This document shows, one piece after another, positions 1-9,455 of a stretch of 64,000 nucleotides of DNA. A program made the translations under genes and the position numbers. The stretch is from Yamadazyma tenuis (lineage: Eukaryota > Ascomycota > Pichiomycetes > Serinales > Debaryomycetaceae): contig NC_089464.1 in NCBI RefSeq assembly GCF_029203305.1, forward strand, positions 62,001 through 126,000, written 5' to 3'. How positions within the stretch are numbered: the first letter of the stretch is position 1; every line of letters begins with the position of its first letter. The notes beneath the pieces are model-generated. The model saw only the letters and a program-made list of their open reading frames with translations, did no database searches and was not told the origin of the DNA.

Positions 1-3000
1 ACCCAAGCTCACACCGTCTGTCCCTATCGCCATAGCGATTCTCATGATCTGTATGGCCATGCCAATAGGCACAGATCGTTCATAGTTATTCAACCCCGTA
101 ACGAGATACCCACACAACGCCTTAAGAAGCCTCACGTTTGTAGACCGTTTGAACCTATCGATTTTCACCACCTCGCTGGTGTGCCGGCTCGGGGAAAACC
201 GTTGAAGCAACATCCGACACAGGTCCAAAAATCTCTCACTGAAAAAGGTATCTTTTTGCAACCGATCTGTTTCCAACATCAAGGTGAGAAACTCGAGTCC
301 TTTAATGGCCGCTTCTTCGGAATACTGTCCCTGGTGTGGGAACAATGCCAAAATGTCGCTCCAATGATCAGCGGCAAGTGGTAACGTCAAAGAATAGTTG
401 GTGCTGAGAATTGGGTATATGTCAATGAGAATCTTGAGAAGCTGAATCTTCAACACATCAGATGGGTGTGAGAGGAGCCGAAGTCCATAGATAAATACTC
501 GCTGCACAATGAAATATATGTTCTTAGGAACCATACTCGTCCATATTTCCTCTTTTTCCGGTGGGTTTTCGTCTACTTCTTTGTCTTGTTCCTGCAACTG
601 ACTGAATGGAGCGTCTTGAGACCGATGAAAGTACTCCTTTTCTCTATCGTATCCCTCAAACGGATCCAAAACCTTCCTCGACTCATCAACCAACGCTCTT
701 GCCTCTTCGATACTTGTCATCCCCCAAGGCTTATATAAGGAATGGTGATAATCGAGTTTCCTCAAATACCTGTCAGGAATGTACTGCTGTTTGATCTGTG
801 CAACTAACTCACCAAACACAATGAAGAACCCTTCAACCAATATAGCGTACCCGTGGTACGAGTCTATCAAGATGAAAATCTGAGAAAGAATGTCACTTAG
901 TTGGTTGGTCAATAGTAACTTCAATCCTGACACCTTCAAGATGATCAAAAGAATTCCCGGAAGTGCAGGAGTCAAAGCTCCTGGCAGGGTCAACTTTAGA
1001 CTCACAGCATCTACCAAGTATTCCAGGTTGTCGAGAACCAACTCGGTAAGCGAGTCACCATAATAGTTTTTTGCAATCAAAGACACAGTATTTTTCGCAT
1101 GCAGCTGGATAACCGTATTCGAGTTGAACGTCAATGCCTCAAACAAAGGAAACAAATACTCGATCAAAAAGTGTTCTTTGAACTCGTCTTTGGGAAGATA
1201 ACTGGATAGAACCCCAAGCGAATCGAGGGCAACGGCGTAAGATTTTTCGTTCATTTTGTTCTGGAGCATTTCTTCTTTGGACGTTGAAACTATAGTCAAA
1301 TCCTCCAAAAAAGGTGCCAAATCTTCGATGAGCTCCTGCGACTGGTTCACTATCAAGTAAGCCATTTCCTCTGTTTCGTCTGCCGGTTCGTCTTGTTTCT
1401 CAGTGTCACCAAGAACAAGGAATTCGTCTATATCAAACTTCTCGCTCTTCATATTCTGTACAAGCTGGTTTGCAAGCCACAACGAGATGCCTCTGTCCAT
1501 ATGTGAAGTATCTCCCGAAATCAATGTTTCAAGAGTTAAAAGCCTGTCAGTACTTATACCGTTAAGAAACGATAGAAAGTCACTCAAAGCAGTTTCCACT
1601 TGTGAACTGAAATTATCTTCAAAGTAACATAACGACAGCATCTCTTGTGGACCTGACAAAGTCCACATTTGAGACAAGTGAAGCAAGTCCGATACTACTT
1701 CTTTCTTCGACACTGGCAGCCTTCTATTGTCCAAGGGCTTCAAGTTGTTGGCATTCACATATGGAGGAAGTTGAACATTATCGAGCTTATTGTCATTTTC
1801 AAAAGGTTCGGTGTCTCCAGTATACGACTTGAAAAAATCCTTTTTGTCTCCCCGTGACATCTGAGCTCCGGTGAATACAGACACGTCTACAAGGGAACCC
1901 TTGAGTTTGACTATCTGTCTCTGTATCAATTGTTGCACTTGAGGTGGATCCAACTTCTTAAGCAATAAGAAATGGAATCTGAGCGACACAAAAAATTGAA
2001 GAATCCGGTCTTCAGACGTCGACTTCATCACCCCCACCATCTTGTTGTCTATGAGGTCTTCCAACTTGAGGGTCAAAAGCTTGCCTGGAAGGTCAGATGC
2101 CTTATGGAGAATCGCATACTCAATATACGCTATTATCTCCGTCAAAACTTGAGTTTGGGATTCCTGATCCAATGGTCCTATGTCGGGGTAGCACCTAGAA
2201 TACGATACCAAACATAAAACGTCGATATTCAAGGCAAACAACTCGTCAAAAAGTGACCAGAAACAGTGGGTGTAGATGTCTCTGACAAAAAATACTATCG
2301 AGTCTCCAAGCTGCTGTTTCTGTCCCACCTTCCCCCTGTGTGCTTGGAACAACACTGACTTGAACAAGGTATTGAGAGAGAGTTTGAGCTTCTTGGACGT
2401 GGCCTTCAACCAGCTTTGGCTTGTGTGCTCATTTCCACTGTCCACGGAAACGTTAGCAGTGTAGTGAACTCGGTCAATTTCGTTTTCTTTTCCGTTCTCC
2501 CACTCGTGGTTCAAGCTGTCTGGAGTCAAGTCTCGTGTCTGTGGTTCGACGCCCAAAGTCTTGTCGTCAAACACTCGCACAACGAGTTTTCGCAAGAGGT
2601 CGACCACCTCAGTGATCGTAGACCAATGTAGCGTGGCCGAATCGGCCACAAATGCAATTAACGTCAGTACCACCCCCGGAAATATGTGTGTGAGTTTTTC
2701 TGTACCAATTCTGTGTACAAACAAGCGAGTCATGGCTTCTAAAAGCTGTTTTACAGTTTCCAGCTCTTCGAGCGAGCGAGGATTCGAAAAGCTCTTCAAA
2801 AGTGCCAAAAGCACCGATGATGTGTCTCCGAGAAGTGAAAGCCGTTTCATGTCATTTCCAGCGAAGTAGTCTCGGTCAACTCCTCGCACGAGCGCGGTGG
2901 TGGCAGCAGTGCATGCCATTCGAAACTCAGACAGCTTTGGCTGCAACATCACTTCTATATTGCCACCACTTCCCTTGATAAGATAGCACGTGACCGGGAA

Positions 3001-3420
3001 AAGCTGGTCCGCCAATGTGTCGGAAAACTGGCCATTGGGCACCCAGCAGTTATCGATAAGGAACGAGATGATGTGAAGGATGTTGGTGATAATCTGGTCT
3101 GAGAGAACCGATTGTTTTAGCAAATTCGACAATGGGAAGAACACATAGTCGGCGAAATTTGGAGCAAGAGTATAAGCATTACCACCACGCGTGTGGACGT
3201 GTTTGTGGTGGTAGAGCGTTTCCTGGAGTTGGGAAAGCGTGGATAATAGCTTATGTGATTGTGGATCAAACGAAGCTGCGGGCGCGAGACTCATAGCAGA
3301 AAGTGCCACACAAATGGATTTCACCTCGTGGAAAAGCGACGAGGATAGTAGTCGTGTGGTGTCTGGTTGGAGTGGGGGCAACAGCGGTACACCCAGGCGG
3401 CTTTGGTGGTTGGAAGCCAT
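1..3420 (-). CDS. TTI1: TTI1-like TTT-complex subunit, 3' end beyond window
   Basis: The reverse strand is open from an ATG at 3418-3420 through position 1, giving at least 1140 codons without a stop, so the C-terminus lies outside the window. The protein is alpha-helical and HEAT-like, with no catalytic motif. A central stretch reading NYYGDSLTELVLDNLEYLVD resembles the conserved core of Tti1 proteins. Tti1 works with Tel2 and Tti2 (the TTT complex) as an Hsp90-linked co-chaperone that stabilises PIKK kinases such as TOR, Mec1 and Tel1. S. cerevisiae Tti1 is about 1040 residues, so this copy is somewhat longer. Identification is by motif memory and architecture; another HEAT-repeat protein is possible but less likely. 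It is transcribed divergently from RPS22, with about 130 bp between its ATG and the RPS22 leader intron. Confidence 0.75.
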   Translation of the reverse strand, partial: MASNHQSRLGVPLLPPLQPDTTRLLSSSLFHEVKSICVALSAMSLAPAASFDPQSHKLLSTLSQLQETLYHHKHVHTRGGNAYTLAPNFADYVFFPLSNLLKQSVLSDQIITNILHIISFLIDNCWVPNGQFSDTLADQLFPVTCYLIKGSGGNIEVMLQPKLSEFRMACTAATTALVRGVDRDYFAGNDMKRLSLLGDTSSVLLALLKSFSNPRSLEELETVKQLLEAMTRLFVHRIGTEKLTHIFPGVVLTLIAFVADSATLHWSTITEVVDLLRKLVVRVFDDKTLGVEPQTRDLTPDSLNHEWENGKENEIDRVHYTANVSVDSGNEHTSQSWLKATSKKLKLSLNTLFKSVLFQAHRGKVGQKQQLGDSIVFFVRDIYTHCFWSLFDELFALNIDVLCLVSYSRCYPDIGPLDQESQTQVLTEIIAYIEYAILHKASDLPGKLLTLKLEDLIDNKMVGVMKSTSEDRILQFFVSLRFHFLLLKKLDPPQVQQLIQRQIVKLKGSLVDVSVFTGAQMSRGDKKDFFKSYTGDTEPFENDNKLDNVQLPPYVNANNLKPLDNRRLPVSKKEVVSDLLHLSQMWTLSGPQEMLSLCYFEDNFSSQVETALSDFLSFLNGISTDRLLTLETLISGDTSHMDRGISLWLANQLVQNMKSEKFDIDEFLVLGDTEKQDEPADETEEMAYLIVNQSQELIEDLAPFLEDLTIVSTSKEEMLQNKMNEKSYAVALDSLGVLSSYLPKDEFKEHFLIEYLFPLFEALTFNSNTVIQLHAKNTVSLIAKNYYGDSLTELVLDNLEYLVDAVSLKLTLPGALTPALPGILLIILKVSGLKLLLTNQLSDILSQIFILIDSYHGYAILVEGFFIVFGELVAQIKQQYIPDRYLRKLDYHHSLYKPWGMTSIEEARALVDESRKVLDPFEGYDREKEYFHRSQDAPFSQLQEQDKEVDENPPEKEEIWTSMVPKNIYFIVQRVFIYGLRLLSHPSDVLKIQLLKILIDIYPILSTNYSLTLPLAADHWSDILALFPHQGQYSEEAAIKGLEFLTLMLETDRLQKDTFFSERFLDLCRMLLQRFSPSRHTSEVVKIDRFKRSTNVRLLKALCGYLVTGLNNYERSVPIGMAIQIMRIAMAIGTDGVSLG

Positions 3421-3512
3421 TTTTGGTGATAGTGGAGGACTGAGAAATACAGCGGCGCGCAGAAACTCTGGTCCCGGTCTGTTCGCGCGCAGTTATGTGA
3501 AAAATTCTCAAC

Positions 3513-3524
3513 TGAAAAATTTTT
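3513..3524 (+). promoter_or_regulatory. RRPE motif upstream of RPS22
   Basis: TGAAAAATTTTT matches the ribosomal RNA processing element bound by Stb3 in yeast. It lies about 30 bp before the RPS22 leader intron and between divergent TTI1 and RPS22. A related TGAAAAATTC occurs just upstream. The function is inferred from the motif only. Confidence 0.5.
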
Positions 3525-3555
3525 ACTTCAAAACCTCCTAACACATATACCATAA

Positions 3556-3862
3556 GTATGTTGACACCAATGAAAGGTCCTTACGAATGAGTTTCTTCAA
3601 TCAAGCCCGACTTCAAAATCTTCCGGTCTTGGAATGGCTAGTCCTGAGCAGCCAGTCGCAGCTTAGTCTGTTGCGACCGGCACCTCCACGACAAGTTGTT
3701 ACGAGGAGTTTACATTTCAACAACGTAAACGTCCCCCGAGACCCAGATACCTGGCTGCCGCTTCGACCCACCGCCCCGTGTGGTACCACTCATGAATCCG
3801 TACTTTGTACGGACACTCATGAGGACTTTTGATGAAGAAAATCATGTTACTAACCCTATCAG
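3556..3862 (+). other. 5'-UTR intron of RPS22
   Basis: A GTATGT donor at 3556, a perfect TACTAAC branch point at 3848-3854 and a CAG acceptor at 3860-3862 define a 307-nt intron that ends one base before the RPS22 ATG at 3864. The open frames found inside it (for example 3587-3832) have no recognisable homology and would be removed by splicing. S. cerevisiae RPS22B also has a 5'-UTR intron, which hosts the H/ACA snoRNA snR44, so the arrangement looks ancestral. Confidence 0.8.
3620..3823 (+). ncRNA. possible intronic structured RNA (snoRNA candidate)
   Basis: Two strong stems lie inside the RPS22 leader intron. The first is CCGGTC (3623-3628) pairing with GACCGG (3675-3680), enclosing TGGCT/AGCCA (3635-3639 with 3650-3654). 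The second is a near-perfect hairpin at 3789-3823: CTCATGA pairs with TCATGAG, then TCCGTAC pairs with GTACGGA around a TTT loop. A hairpin-hinge-hairpin shape would fit an H/ACA snoRNA. I could not define convincing H and ACA boxes, so the ends are approximate and the class is a guess based on snR44 in the equivalent S. cerevisiae intron. Confidence 0.3.
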
Positions 3863-3863
3863 A

Positions 3864-4475
3864 ATGACCAGAACTTCTGTTTTAGCCGACGCCTTAAATG
3901 CCATCAACAACGCTGAAAAAACCGGAAAGCGTCAGGTGTTGATCAGACCCTCCTCCAAAGTCATTGTCAAATTCTTGACGGTGATGCAAAAACACGGTAT
4001 GTAACCATTAATTGAGTCAAAGACCTACCTAAAACCGGATTGATAACTGGATGGTTTGATCGGTGTTCAGTCCCTTTCTGTCTTTTAAGTATTCGGGATA
4101 TCAACGTCAAGGAACTCTTCTTACACGGTGTGTGGCCAACTCCACCCGCAGACCGTTTATTTTCCTTCGACAGTCTTTGCACAAATAACTCAACAAACTT
4201 ACTAACATTTGATAGGATACATTGGAGAATTCGAATACATTGACGACCACAGATCCGGAAAGATCGTGGTGCAGTTGAATGGGAGATTGAACAAGTGTGG
4301 TGTGATCAATCCTAGATTTAACGTGAAGATTGGAGACATCGAGAGATGGACGGACAACTTGTTACCCGCCAGACAATTTGGTTACGTGATTTTGACCACT
4401 TCCGCTGGTATCATGGACCACGAAGAGGCCAGAAGAAAGCACGTCTCTGGTAAGATCTTGGGATTTGTGTACTAG
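3864..4475 (+). CDS. RPS22: 40S ribosomal protein S22 (uS8), two coding exons
   Basis: Exons 3864-3996 and 4216-4475 join to encode 130 residues, the exact family length. The product runs from [15 protein letters not shown] to GKILGFVY and is nearly identical to yeast Rps22. The intron interrupts the glycine codon in the KHG-YIGE segment. The start is fixed by the conserved N-terminus and lies two bases after the leader-intron acceptor. The protein binds 18S rRNA in the small-subunit body. Leucine codons seen are TTG or TTA with no CTG, as expected for a highly expressed CTG-clade gene. An RRPE motif upstream suggests growth-linked control. Confidence 0.97.
3997..4215 (+). other. coding intron of RPS22
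   Basis: A GTATGT donor at 3997-4002, TACTAAC branch point at 4200-4206 and TAG acceptor at 4213-4215 give a 219-nt intron. The branch point is only about 10 nt from the acceptor. Removing it restores the uninterrupted uS8 protein. Confidence 0.95.
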
Positions 4476-4564
4476 ATATAATCAGTTTATAGTTAAAAGT
4501 TAGTTTTTGCATTCTTTCGCAGTCGCGAATCGACATTTCTCACGTCTTAATCTCACTCCCACCG

Positions 4565-5125
4565 ATGCAAAAAGTTCGGTTTGTGGCCACCACCCTCTCG
4601 TGGACCCTACGAGCTGGCTGTGTCGCCCACTTCCTCCATGAATACGTCTACGAGTTCACCGAGACACGCGGAGAGTCGATGCTTCCTACTCTTCAAGCTC
4701 AACACGATTACGTCCACGCATTGAAAGGATACCGGTACGGACGAAATCTTGATATAGGTGATTGTATTGTCGCCACAAAGCCGTCAGAACCTACCCAACG
4801 TGTGTGTAAGCGTATCACTGGTATGCCTGGTGACATCGTGTTGGTGGACCCGTCATCGTCGTCGCCGCTTACCAATACTCCAAATGAGGTGATCCTCCAC
4901 GATGGATTCAACAAGTACATAAAAGTCCCCGACGGTCACGTGTGGGTGACTGGTGATAACTTATGCCATTCGCTCGACTCACGGTCATACTCGTCGTTGC
5001 CGATGGCACTCATCAAGGGGAAGATCGTGGCGGCCAACTCGATGGATAAAGGTTTCATCGATGCCGCCGGTCGTTTAAGGTTTTGGAACTTCCGATGGAT
5101 AACCAACACTTTTGAAAATGACTAG
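4565..5125 (+). CDS. IMP1: Mitochondrial inner membrane peptidase subunit 1
   Basis: A 186-residue S26-family signal peptidase that acts on the outer face of the mitochondrial inner membrane and removes sorting signals from proteins such as Cox2 and cytochrome b2. The catalytic serine is Ser38 in GESMLPT and the catalytic lysine is Lys82 in RVCKRITGMPGD. The box GHVWVTGDN and the segment SLDSRSYSSLP follow, as in S. cerevisiae Imp1 (190 residues, Ser40/Lys84). A hydrophobic N-terminal segment anchors it. The ATG is the first after the in-frame stop and gives the family length. It converges with SWP1 with about 60 bp between stops, the same neighbour and orientation as YMR149W/YMR150C in S. 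cerevisiae. Confidence 0.95.
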   Translation: MQKVRFVATTLSWTLRAGCVAHFLHEYVYEFTETRGESMLPTLQAQHDYVHALKGYRYGRNLDIGDCIVATKPSEPTQRVCKRITGMPGDIVLVDPSSSSPLTNTPNEVILHDGFNKYIKVPDGHVWVTGDNLCHSLDSRSYSSLPMALIKGKIVAANSMDKGFIDAAGRLRFWNFRWITNTFEND

Positions 5126-5186
5126 AAACAAGACAAGAGTAATGAAACTTAACGACATCGGTATATACTAATCTATACACTGGCAT

Positions 5187-6014
5187 TTAGGCCTTTCCGA
5201 TTTTTCTTAAGTAGCCCAAGAATCTGAAAGCCCTCGAACCCAGCACGAGCGCAGGGATTCCAAGCACAAAGCTGTGGAACAACGTCGTGAAAATCGAGGT
5301 GCCCAAGTAGTACCGCACAAACACCACCTCGAACCCCAATAAGGTGCTCAAAAACACCACATTATTGACGATTTGAGTACCTGGGGTACTCTTCACCAAT
5401 CCGTACAAGTCCTGTCCAATCAGGGAGACCCACATACCCAACAATGCCACGAGCACCACCACGGCGGCCCCGGAAAATGCAATGGGGATCACTGCCAGAA
5501 CGGTGCTGGGGTCTTGCCTGAAAATATGGTGGATTTCAGGCTTGATTCCAATTCTTTCGGCCTGCTTATAAGGTACCAACTCTTTGAGTGGTTCCAGTGG
5601 CACGAACTCACCCAAGCGTTTATACAAGTTTGTACTGGATCCGGAATCGGCCACAATCAAGTTGATGAAAATGGTGTCCAAGTTACGGATGCTCACAGGT
5701 ATCTTGGAAGCAGTAGTAGACAATTTCAAAATCTTTTTATCCACGATGAATTTGGGGAAAAGGGTCACATCGAGTCCCTTGCCATCGCCTAAAGTGATGA
5801 GGGCCTGCTGGGGCTGTTTTGACACGTCGTTCAAATGAATTTCAAATTCAAGTTTGTCTTTGGTGGACTCGAGCAGAAGTTGCTTGAGTTCCAAGGTGGA
5901 GATTTCGCCCAAATGAAAGAAGTCCTTGTTGACCTTGACAGTGGCCTCTTTCAAGGAGATGGCCCAGGCTACGCTGAACACTGCAAACAATGCTGCCAAT
6001 TGATGGAGTCTCAT
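5187..6014 (-). CDS. SWP1: Oligosaccharyltransferase subunit Swp1 (ribophorin II)
   Basis: A 275-residue membrane protein, close to S. cerevisiae Swp1 (286). It begins with a classic signal peptide (MRLHQLAALFAVFSVAWA), followed by a lumenal beta-rich domain to about residue 175 and three hydrophobic C-terminal segments ending in the basic tail RKIGKA. Ribophorin II is a structural subunit of the ER oligosaccharyltransferase that transfers N-glycans to Asn-X-Ser/Thr. The frame is open upstream to 6143, but the ATG at 6012-6014 is chosen because it starts the signal peptide; the upstream extension is basic and unlike the family. It is convergent with IMP1. Confidence 0.9.
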   Translation of the reverse strand: MRLHQLAALFAVFSVAWAISLKEATVKVNKDFFHLGEISTLELKQLLLESTKDKLEFEIHLNDVSKQPQQALITLGDGKGLDVTLFPKFIVDKKILKLSTTASKIPVSIRNLDTIFINLIVADSGSSTNLYKRLGEFVPLEPLKELVPYKQAERIGIKPEIHHIFRQDPSTVLAVIPIAFSGAAVVVLVALLGMWVSLIGQDLYGLVKSTPGTQIVNNVVFLSTLLGFEVVFVRYYLGTSIFTTLFHSFVLGIPALVLGSRAFRFLGYLRKIGKA

Positions 6015-6162
6015 TGATGTTTGATGAAAAGTTGTTGGTTTTGACGTGTTCGAAGTTCGCACCGTGCGACTTGCGACTTGCGACTTGGCCGCTGGCTGCA
6101 AACGGACAACAGACTTTAAGAGAGTAGCTGTCCAAAGAGGCATTTGTAGATGGCGTGATCAG

Positions 6163-6507
6163 CTACTCGTCGGTGTAGCCGCCGGAGAGTACAATTGCAG
6201 TGGTGCAATAGATCCTTTTGCGGAAGTCGCTGCCGTCTTCTTGCGGACTGCTTACCACCTGAAACCCTTTGTTACTCTGAATTGAACCATCATATATGGG
6301 CTCAGAAGCAAGGACATTCCCGTTGTGTGAACTATTATCCTTGTACTTTCCGGCTTTGTGCACTTTGGTTTGGGACTTCTTTCTAGTTCTTCTCCTAAAG
6401 ACCAGCCCCAATAGCCGTCCCATGCCCTTGATGCTTTGGGGCTTAAACGACAACAAGTGCACAATAACATGATACACTAGGTATGTAATACGATAGGTTA
6501 TTTTCAT
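6163..6507 (-). CDS. Small hypothetical protein with hydrophobic N-terminus
   Basis: A 114-codon ATG-initiated frame between SWP1 and ILM1. The N-terminal 36 residues are hydrophobic (YLVYHVIVHLLSF), then comes a basic patch RRRTRKKSQTK and a polar tail. This would fit a small membrane-anchored protein, but I recognise no family. The frame is longer than most chance frames in this window, yet other frames here are also partly open. It would lie in tandem with SWP1 and divergent from ILM1. Treat it as tentative. Confidence 0.35.
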   Translation of the reverse strand: MKITYRITYLVYHVIVHLLSFKPQSIKGMGRLLGLVFRRRTRKKSQTKVHKAGKYKDNSSHNGNVLASEPIYDGSIQSNKGFQVVSSPQEDGSDFRKRIYCTTAIVLSGGYTDE

Positions 6508-6944
6508 GATAACACAAAATGTTCAAGTGGAAGCACTGGAAAAGAAATATATAGTCACAAAGATTATTGAGGAGGGAATTTTCTGGGAATAAGAGGGATA
6601 TACCGACAGAAGTGGAAGTATTGTGAGATACAAGTGGTGTAATTCTGCTGGTGTTGTGAAGATGTTACTAACAAAAGATGTTATTTGTGGATTTTACTGA
6701 GGCTGGAGAATTAAGAGAACACCGAAGAGCACAAAAAAAAACTCCAAAGAACACCAAACACAGCATACACCCACTCCACCATGTTTTGAAACGCTCTGAC
6801 ACTCTCAAACAAACACGCGTCATATTCCTTTCACTACGAATCGTTCCTAGTGCTTGTCCCTTTCTGCCGTCGGCTCCCATCCTCGCCTCTCCCTCGCCAA
6901 TTTTGCAGCTCTTCTGCGCGCGTCCATTTTCCATTACTTGACAC
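6508..6944. other. Intergenic region upstream of ILM1
   Basis: About 440 bp without a supported gene. A GTATGT at 6481 and a TACTAAC at 6666-6672 on the plus strand could mark a leader intron of ILM1, but the flanking sequence gives no further support. A TATA-like TATATA occurs near 6548. Confidence 0.4.
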
Positions 6945-7442
6945 ATGAAGTTTTTAACCTCCAGATCTTTGATATACATAAGAACCATCTTCCTTTTCAC
7001 AGGAGCGTTCTGGGTGTCAACCGACCCCAAGTCCCTCATTCACTCCAACTTTGTGTTACTTTTGGCCGAAGCCATGCAGTTGCCCATCATTCCAGTGGAT
7101 AAAAAAAGCCCTCTGAACGGATTAATAGCCATGTTTATGACCATCACCGCCCTAAGCGACTTGATCCCATGTATGGCTGATAACGTTCAATACTTCGAGA
7201 CGGTAGTGCCTACACGTTTGTTTGGCTTCTTCTGCTTGTGTGCCTACACATATTTGATCGAGGACAGAATATTCAGTAATAGCGTGGTATTTGTGTACTC
7301 GTTTTTGGAGATTTGGTTGAACCTCTTGATCTTCAACAACTTGCGGGACGAGAAGTATGTGCGGTTGAAGGAATACATCAACGAACACGGGGAGGAGATG
7401 CAGCAGGAGGCGTCTGAACACGTGAGAGTCATTGAAGATTAG
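6945..7442 (+). CDS. ILM1: ILM1 family membrane protein
   Basis: A 165-residue protein with about four hydrophobic segments and an acidic C-terminal tail, matching the fungal Ilm1 family (increased loss of mitochondrial DNA). Recognisable features are the NFVLLLAEAMQLP, SDLIPCMADNVQYFE and VPTRLFGFF segments and a WLNLLIFNNLRDEKY motif before the tail. In S. cerevisiae Ilm1 is an ER-associated membrane protein whose loss raises mitochondrial DNA loss and alters potassium handling; the molecular role is unclear. The ATG follows an in-frame stop at 6939-6941. A UGUAAAUA motif (7556-7563) lies about 115 nt past the stop, inside a probable 3' UTR that converges on MED17. Confidence 0.88.
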   Translation: MKFLTSRSLIYIRTIFLFTGAFWVSTDPKSLIHSNFVLLLAEAMQLPIIPVDKKSPLNGLIAMFMTITALSDLIPCMADNVQYFETVVPTRLFGFFCLCAYTYLIEDRIFSNSVVFVYSFLEIWLNLLIFNNLRDEKYVRLKEYINEHGEEMQQEASEHVRVIED

Positions 7443-7581
7443 GGAAGGAAGATTAGGGCAGAGAAGATGAGATGAGATTTTGGTGAAAGCTCGGTCGAGG
7501 CTGCTTCTACTCAGTTTACTTTGAGTTGAGCCTTACTGACTAGCTCTCTATTTAGTGTAAATATATCTATGGTTCTTAAGC

Positions 7582-9371
7582 CTACTCTGCTAGAAATTTC
7601 TGGATGGACCAGTCCACCGACTGGTCGACCTCGGTGAAGTCACTGAACGTCAACTTCAACACGTTGGTTCCCTTCTCGTTGAGGTTCAAGTTCTCTACCT
7701 TTTCATACCGTATAATCTTCAAGTGCAATATCAAGTTCACAAAGATCTCACTCGTCGTCAAGTCCACGTCAACTTTAAGGCACTTCTTGTTGACAGGGTT
7801 TTTGATGATCAAGTTGAACCTCGATATAGGCTTCTCGATCGACTTGATAAATGGGGTTTCAATTTTCGTCAAGTTTTTGATGTTCTCATACTTGCTGACA
7901 ATAAACTCAAACTCCAACTTGTGTTTGTACTTCTCCATAGCTTCCGCCATGAGCGTGCTGAGCTTGTCCACGTATGCCTCGTGCTTGAAATGACCAATCA
8001 ATGGCCGCAAAATCAACGGGTGGGAGTTGTTCTGTTTGAACTTGGTAAAACTCGTGGGAATCTTCTGCTTCAAATTCAAGTTGTACTTGAAGTACCCACA
8101 CAACATGATCTTGAGGTAGTTCAAGATCAATTGGCACTTGAGATCGTTCTGCAGTGATTGCTCGTTGGCCGCGAGGTAGAGTCTGTCGGTATCGTCTTCG
8201 CTTGTTTCGTCGTACGATATTGTTTCAATTTCTATTATCTCGTTGTTCACCTCAATAATAATCTTGTCGGCAATTATCAGCACGTTGTAGTTGATAAGGG
8301 TGCGGGCTTCGCGTGTGAGCTGGAAGAATAGGTCCTCTTCAAAGATGAAAAACCGGGCTTTTTCAATATCGGTGATGAGCCTTCCTGCAGAATCGTCTTT
8401 GAAGTTGAACTCAAACTTCGATTGACCTGTCAACGTATACTCATCATCCACCTTACTGAGAATCTTCACCTTGACGTACTTGAATGTTTTATTTATGAGT
8501 TTGTTGTTGGACTCTAGCACTGGTGCAAACGTGAGTTCTCCAGTCTTGGGATTTCTGCGTAAAATGGCTATTCCTTTGTCATGATAACTTGAACCCGAGT
8601 CTCCGTACCCGTACTTCACACCTATAGACTTCGACTTGTCTGCCGGGTCTCTCATTTTGAGGAGAATCTCGTTGTTGCTCAACACTTTGTTAATCTGATT
8701 CCAATACACTTTCTCTTTTTGGCCCTGGAGCTGTAGTTCTTCTCTTTTGTTCAGAAAAAGTGACTTTATCTTGCTGAGAGACTCATACTTCCATCCCTGG
8801 CCAATTTTGTTCACGTTAACATCGTTCTTAGGGGCATTTTCTTCGGGTGTGAGTCTATCCGAACTAAAAGACCCCAACGGAACATTCTTTGCCAAGTGTG
8901 GAGAAATGGTCGACTTGGCGAGACTGGGCTTGGTTGCACTGAGAAGAAGGGACACAAGGTCGAGGGCCAACGATGTCTCGTTGAGAGCCAAATTGATGTT
9001 TTTGCTGAGGTTCATTTTGATATCGTGGATTTGGTCGAGTTCCGAAGAGTCATTTTCCTTCGTTTCTTCACCACCATCACTCGGACTGGTCTCAGTGGCG
9101 TCTTCTGTATCCACTGCATCTATACCAAACAGTAGTCCTTCGGACTCCTTCTGGAGACCTTCTTCTGTCAAGGAAAGGAAGCTTTTTCGTTCCAAGAGGA
9201 TCTTGGGGATTATTTCTTCGACGGAGAAATCATCTCTAAAATGGGTGAATTAGTATATAATTGGAATCTTGAAGCTAGAGAATTAACATACTCGTTATGA
9301 AGGAACGGGTCTTTCGATCCATTGAACAATTCGTCCTCGACCTTGACTTGTATTATGTGGTGGTTCGACAT
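7582..9371 (-). CDS. MED17: Mediator subunit 17 (Srb4), two exons
   Basis: Exon 1 is 9371-9292 and exon 2 is 9235-7582; joined they give 577 residues. Exon 1 begins MSNHHIIQVKVEDELF and splices into DDFSVEEIIPKILLERKSF. Med17 is the scaffold subunit of the Mediator head module and is needed for most RNA polymerase II transcription. Diagnostic stretches are KVYWNQINKVLSNNE and VKYGYGDSGSSYHDKGIAIL, typical of fungal Med17. Without the intron the exon 2 frame has no ATG before residue 60, which is why the spliced start is preferred. The next gene is RPN3, as in S. cerevisiae (YER022W/YER021W). Confidence 0.93.
9236..9291 (-). other. 56-nt intron in MED17
   Basis: Read on the minus strand: GTATGT donor (9291-9286), TACTAAT branch point (about 9258-9252) and TTTTAG acceptor ending at 9236. 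Splicing joins GA of exon 1 with A of exon 2 to make Glu and keeps the frame. The next AG, two bases on, would give an immediate stop. Confidence 0.88.
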
Positions 9372-9455
9372 GGCGAGTACAAATGCGAAAAATTAACAGA
9401 GGTCGCGGCATATGTGGAGGTTAGAAGTATATTTATATCATCAACAATATTCTAC

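Noticed and set aside
3587..3832. 81-codon frame upstream of RPS22
   Set aside because: It lies inside an intron defined by GTATGT, TACTAAC and CAG; the following in-frame extension of RPS22 is not conserved.
6481..6941. GTATGT (6481) and TACTAAC (6666) with an 87-codon frame before ILM1
   Set aside because: Could be a leader intron, but single motif matches are expected by chance in 64 kb, and the frame ends in a stop four bases before the ILM1 ATG.
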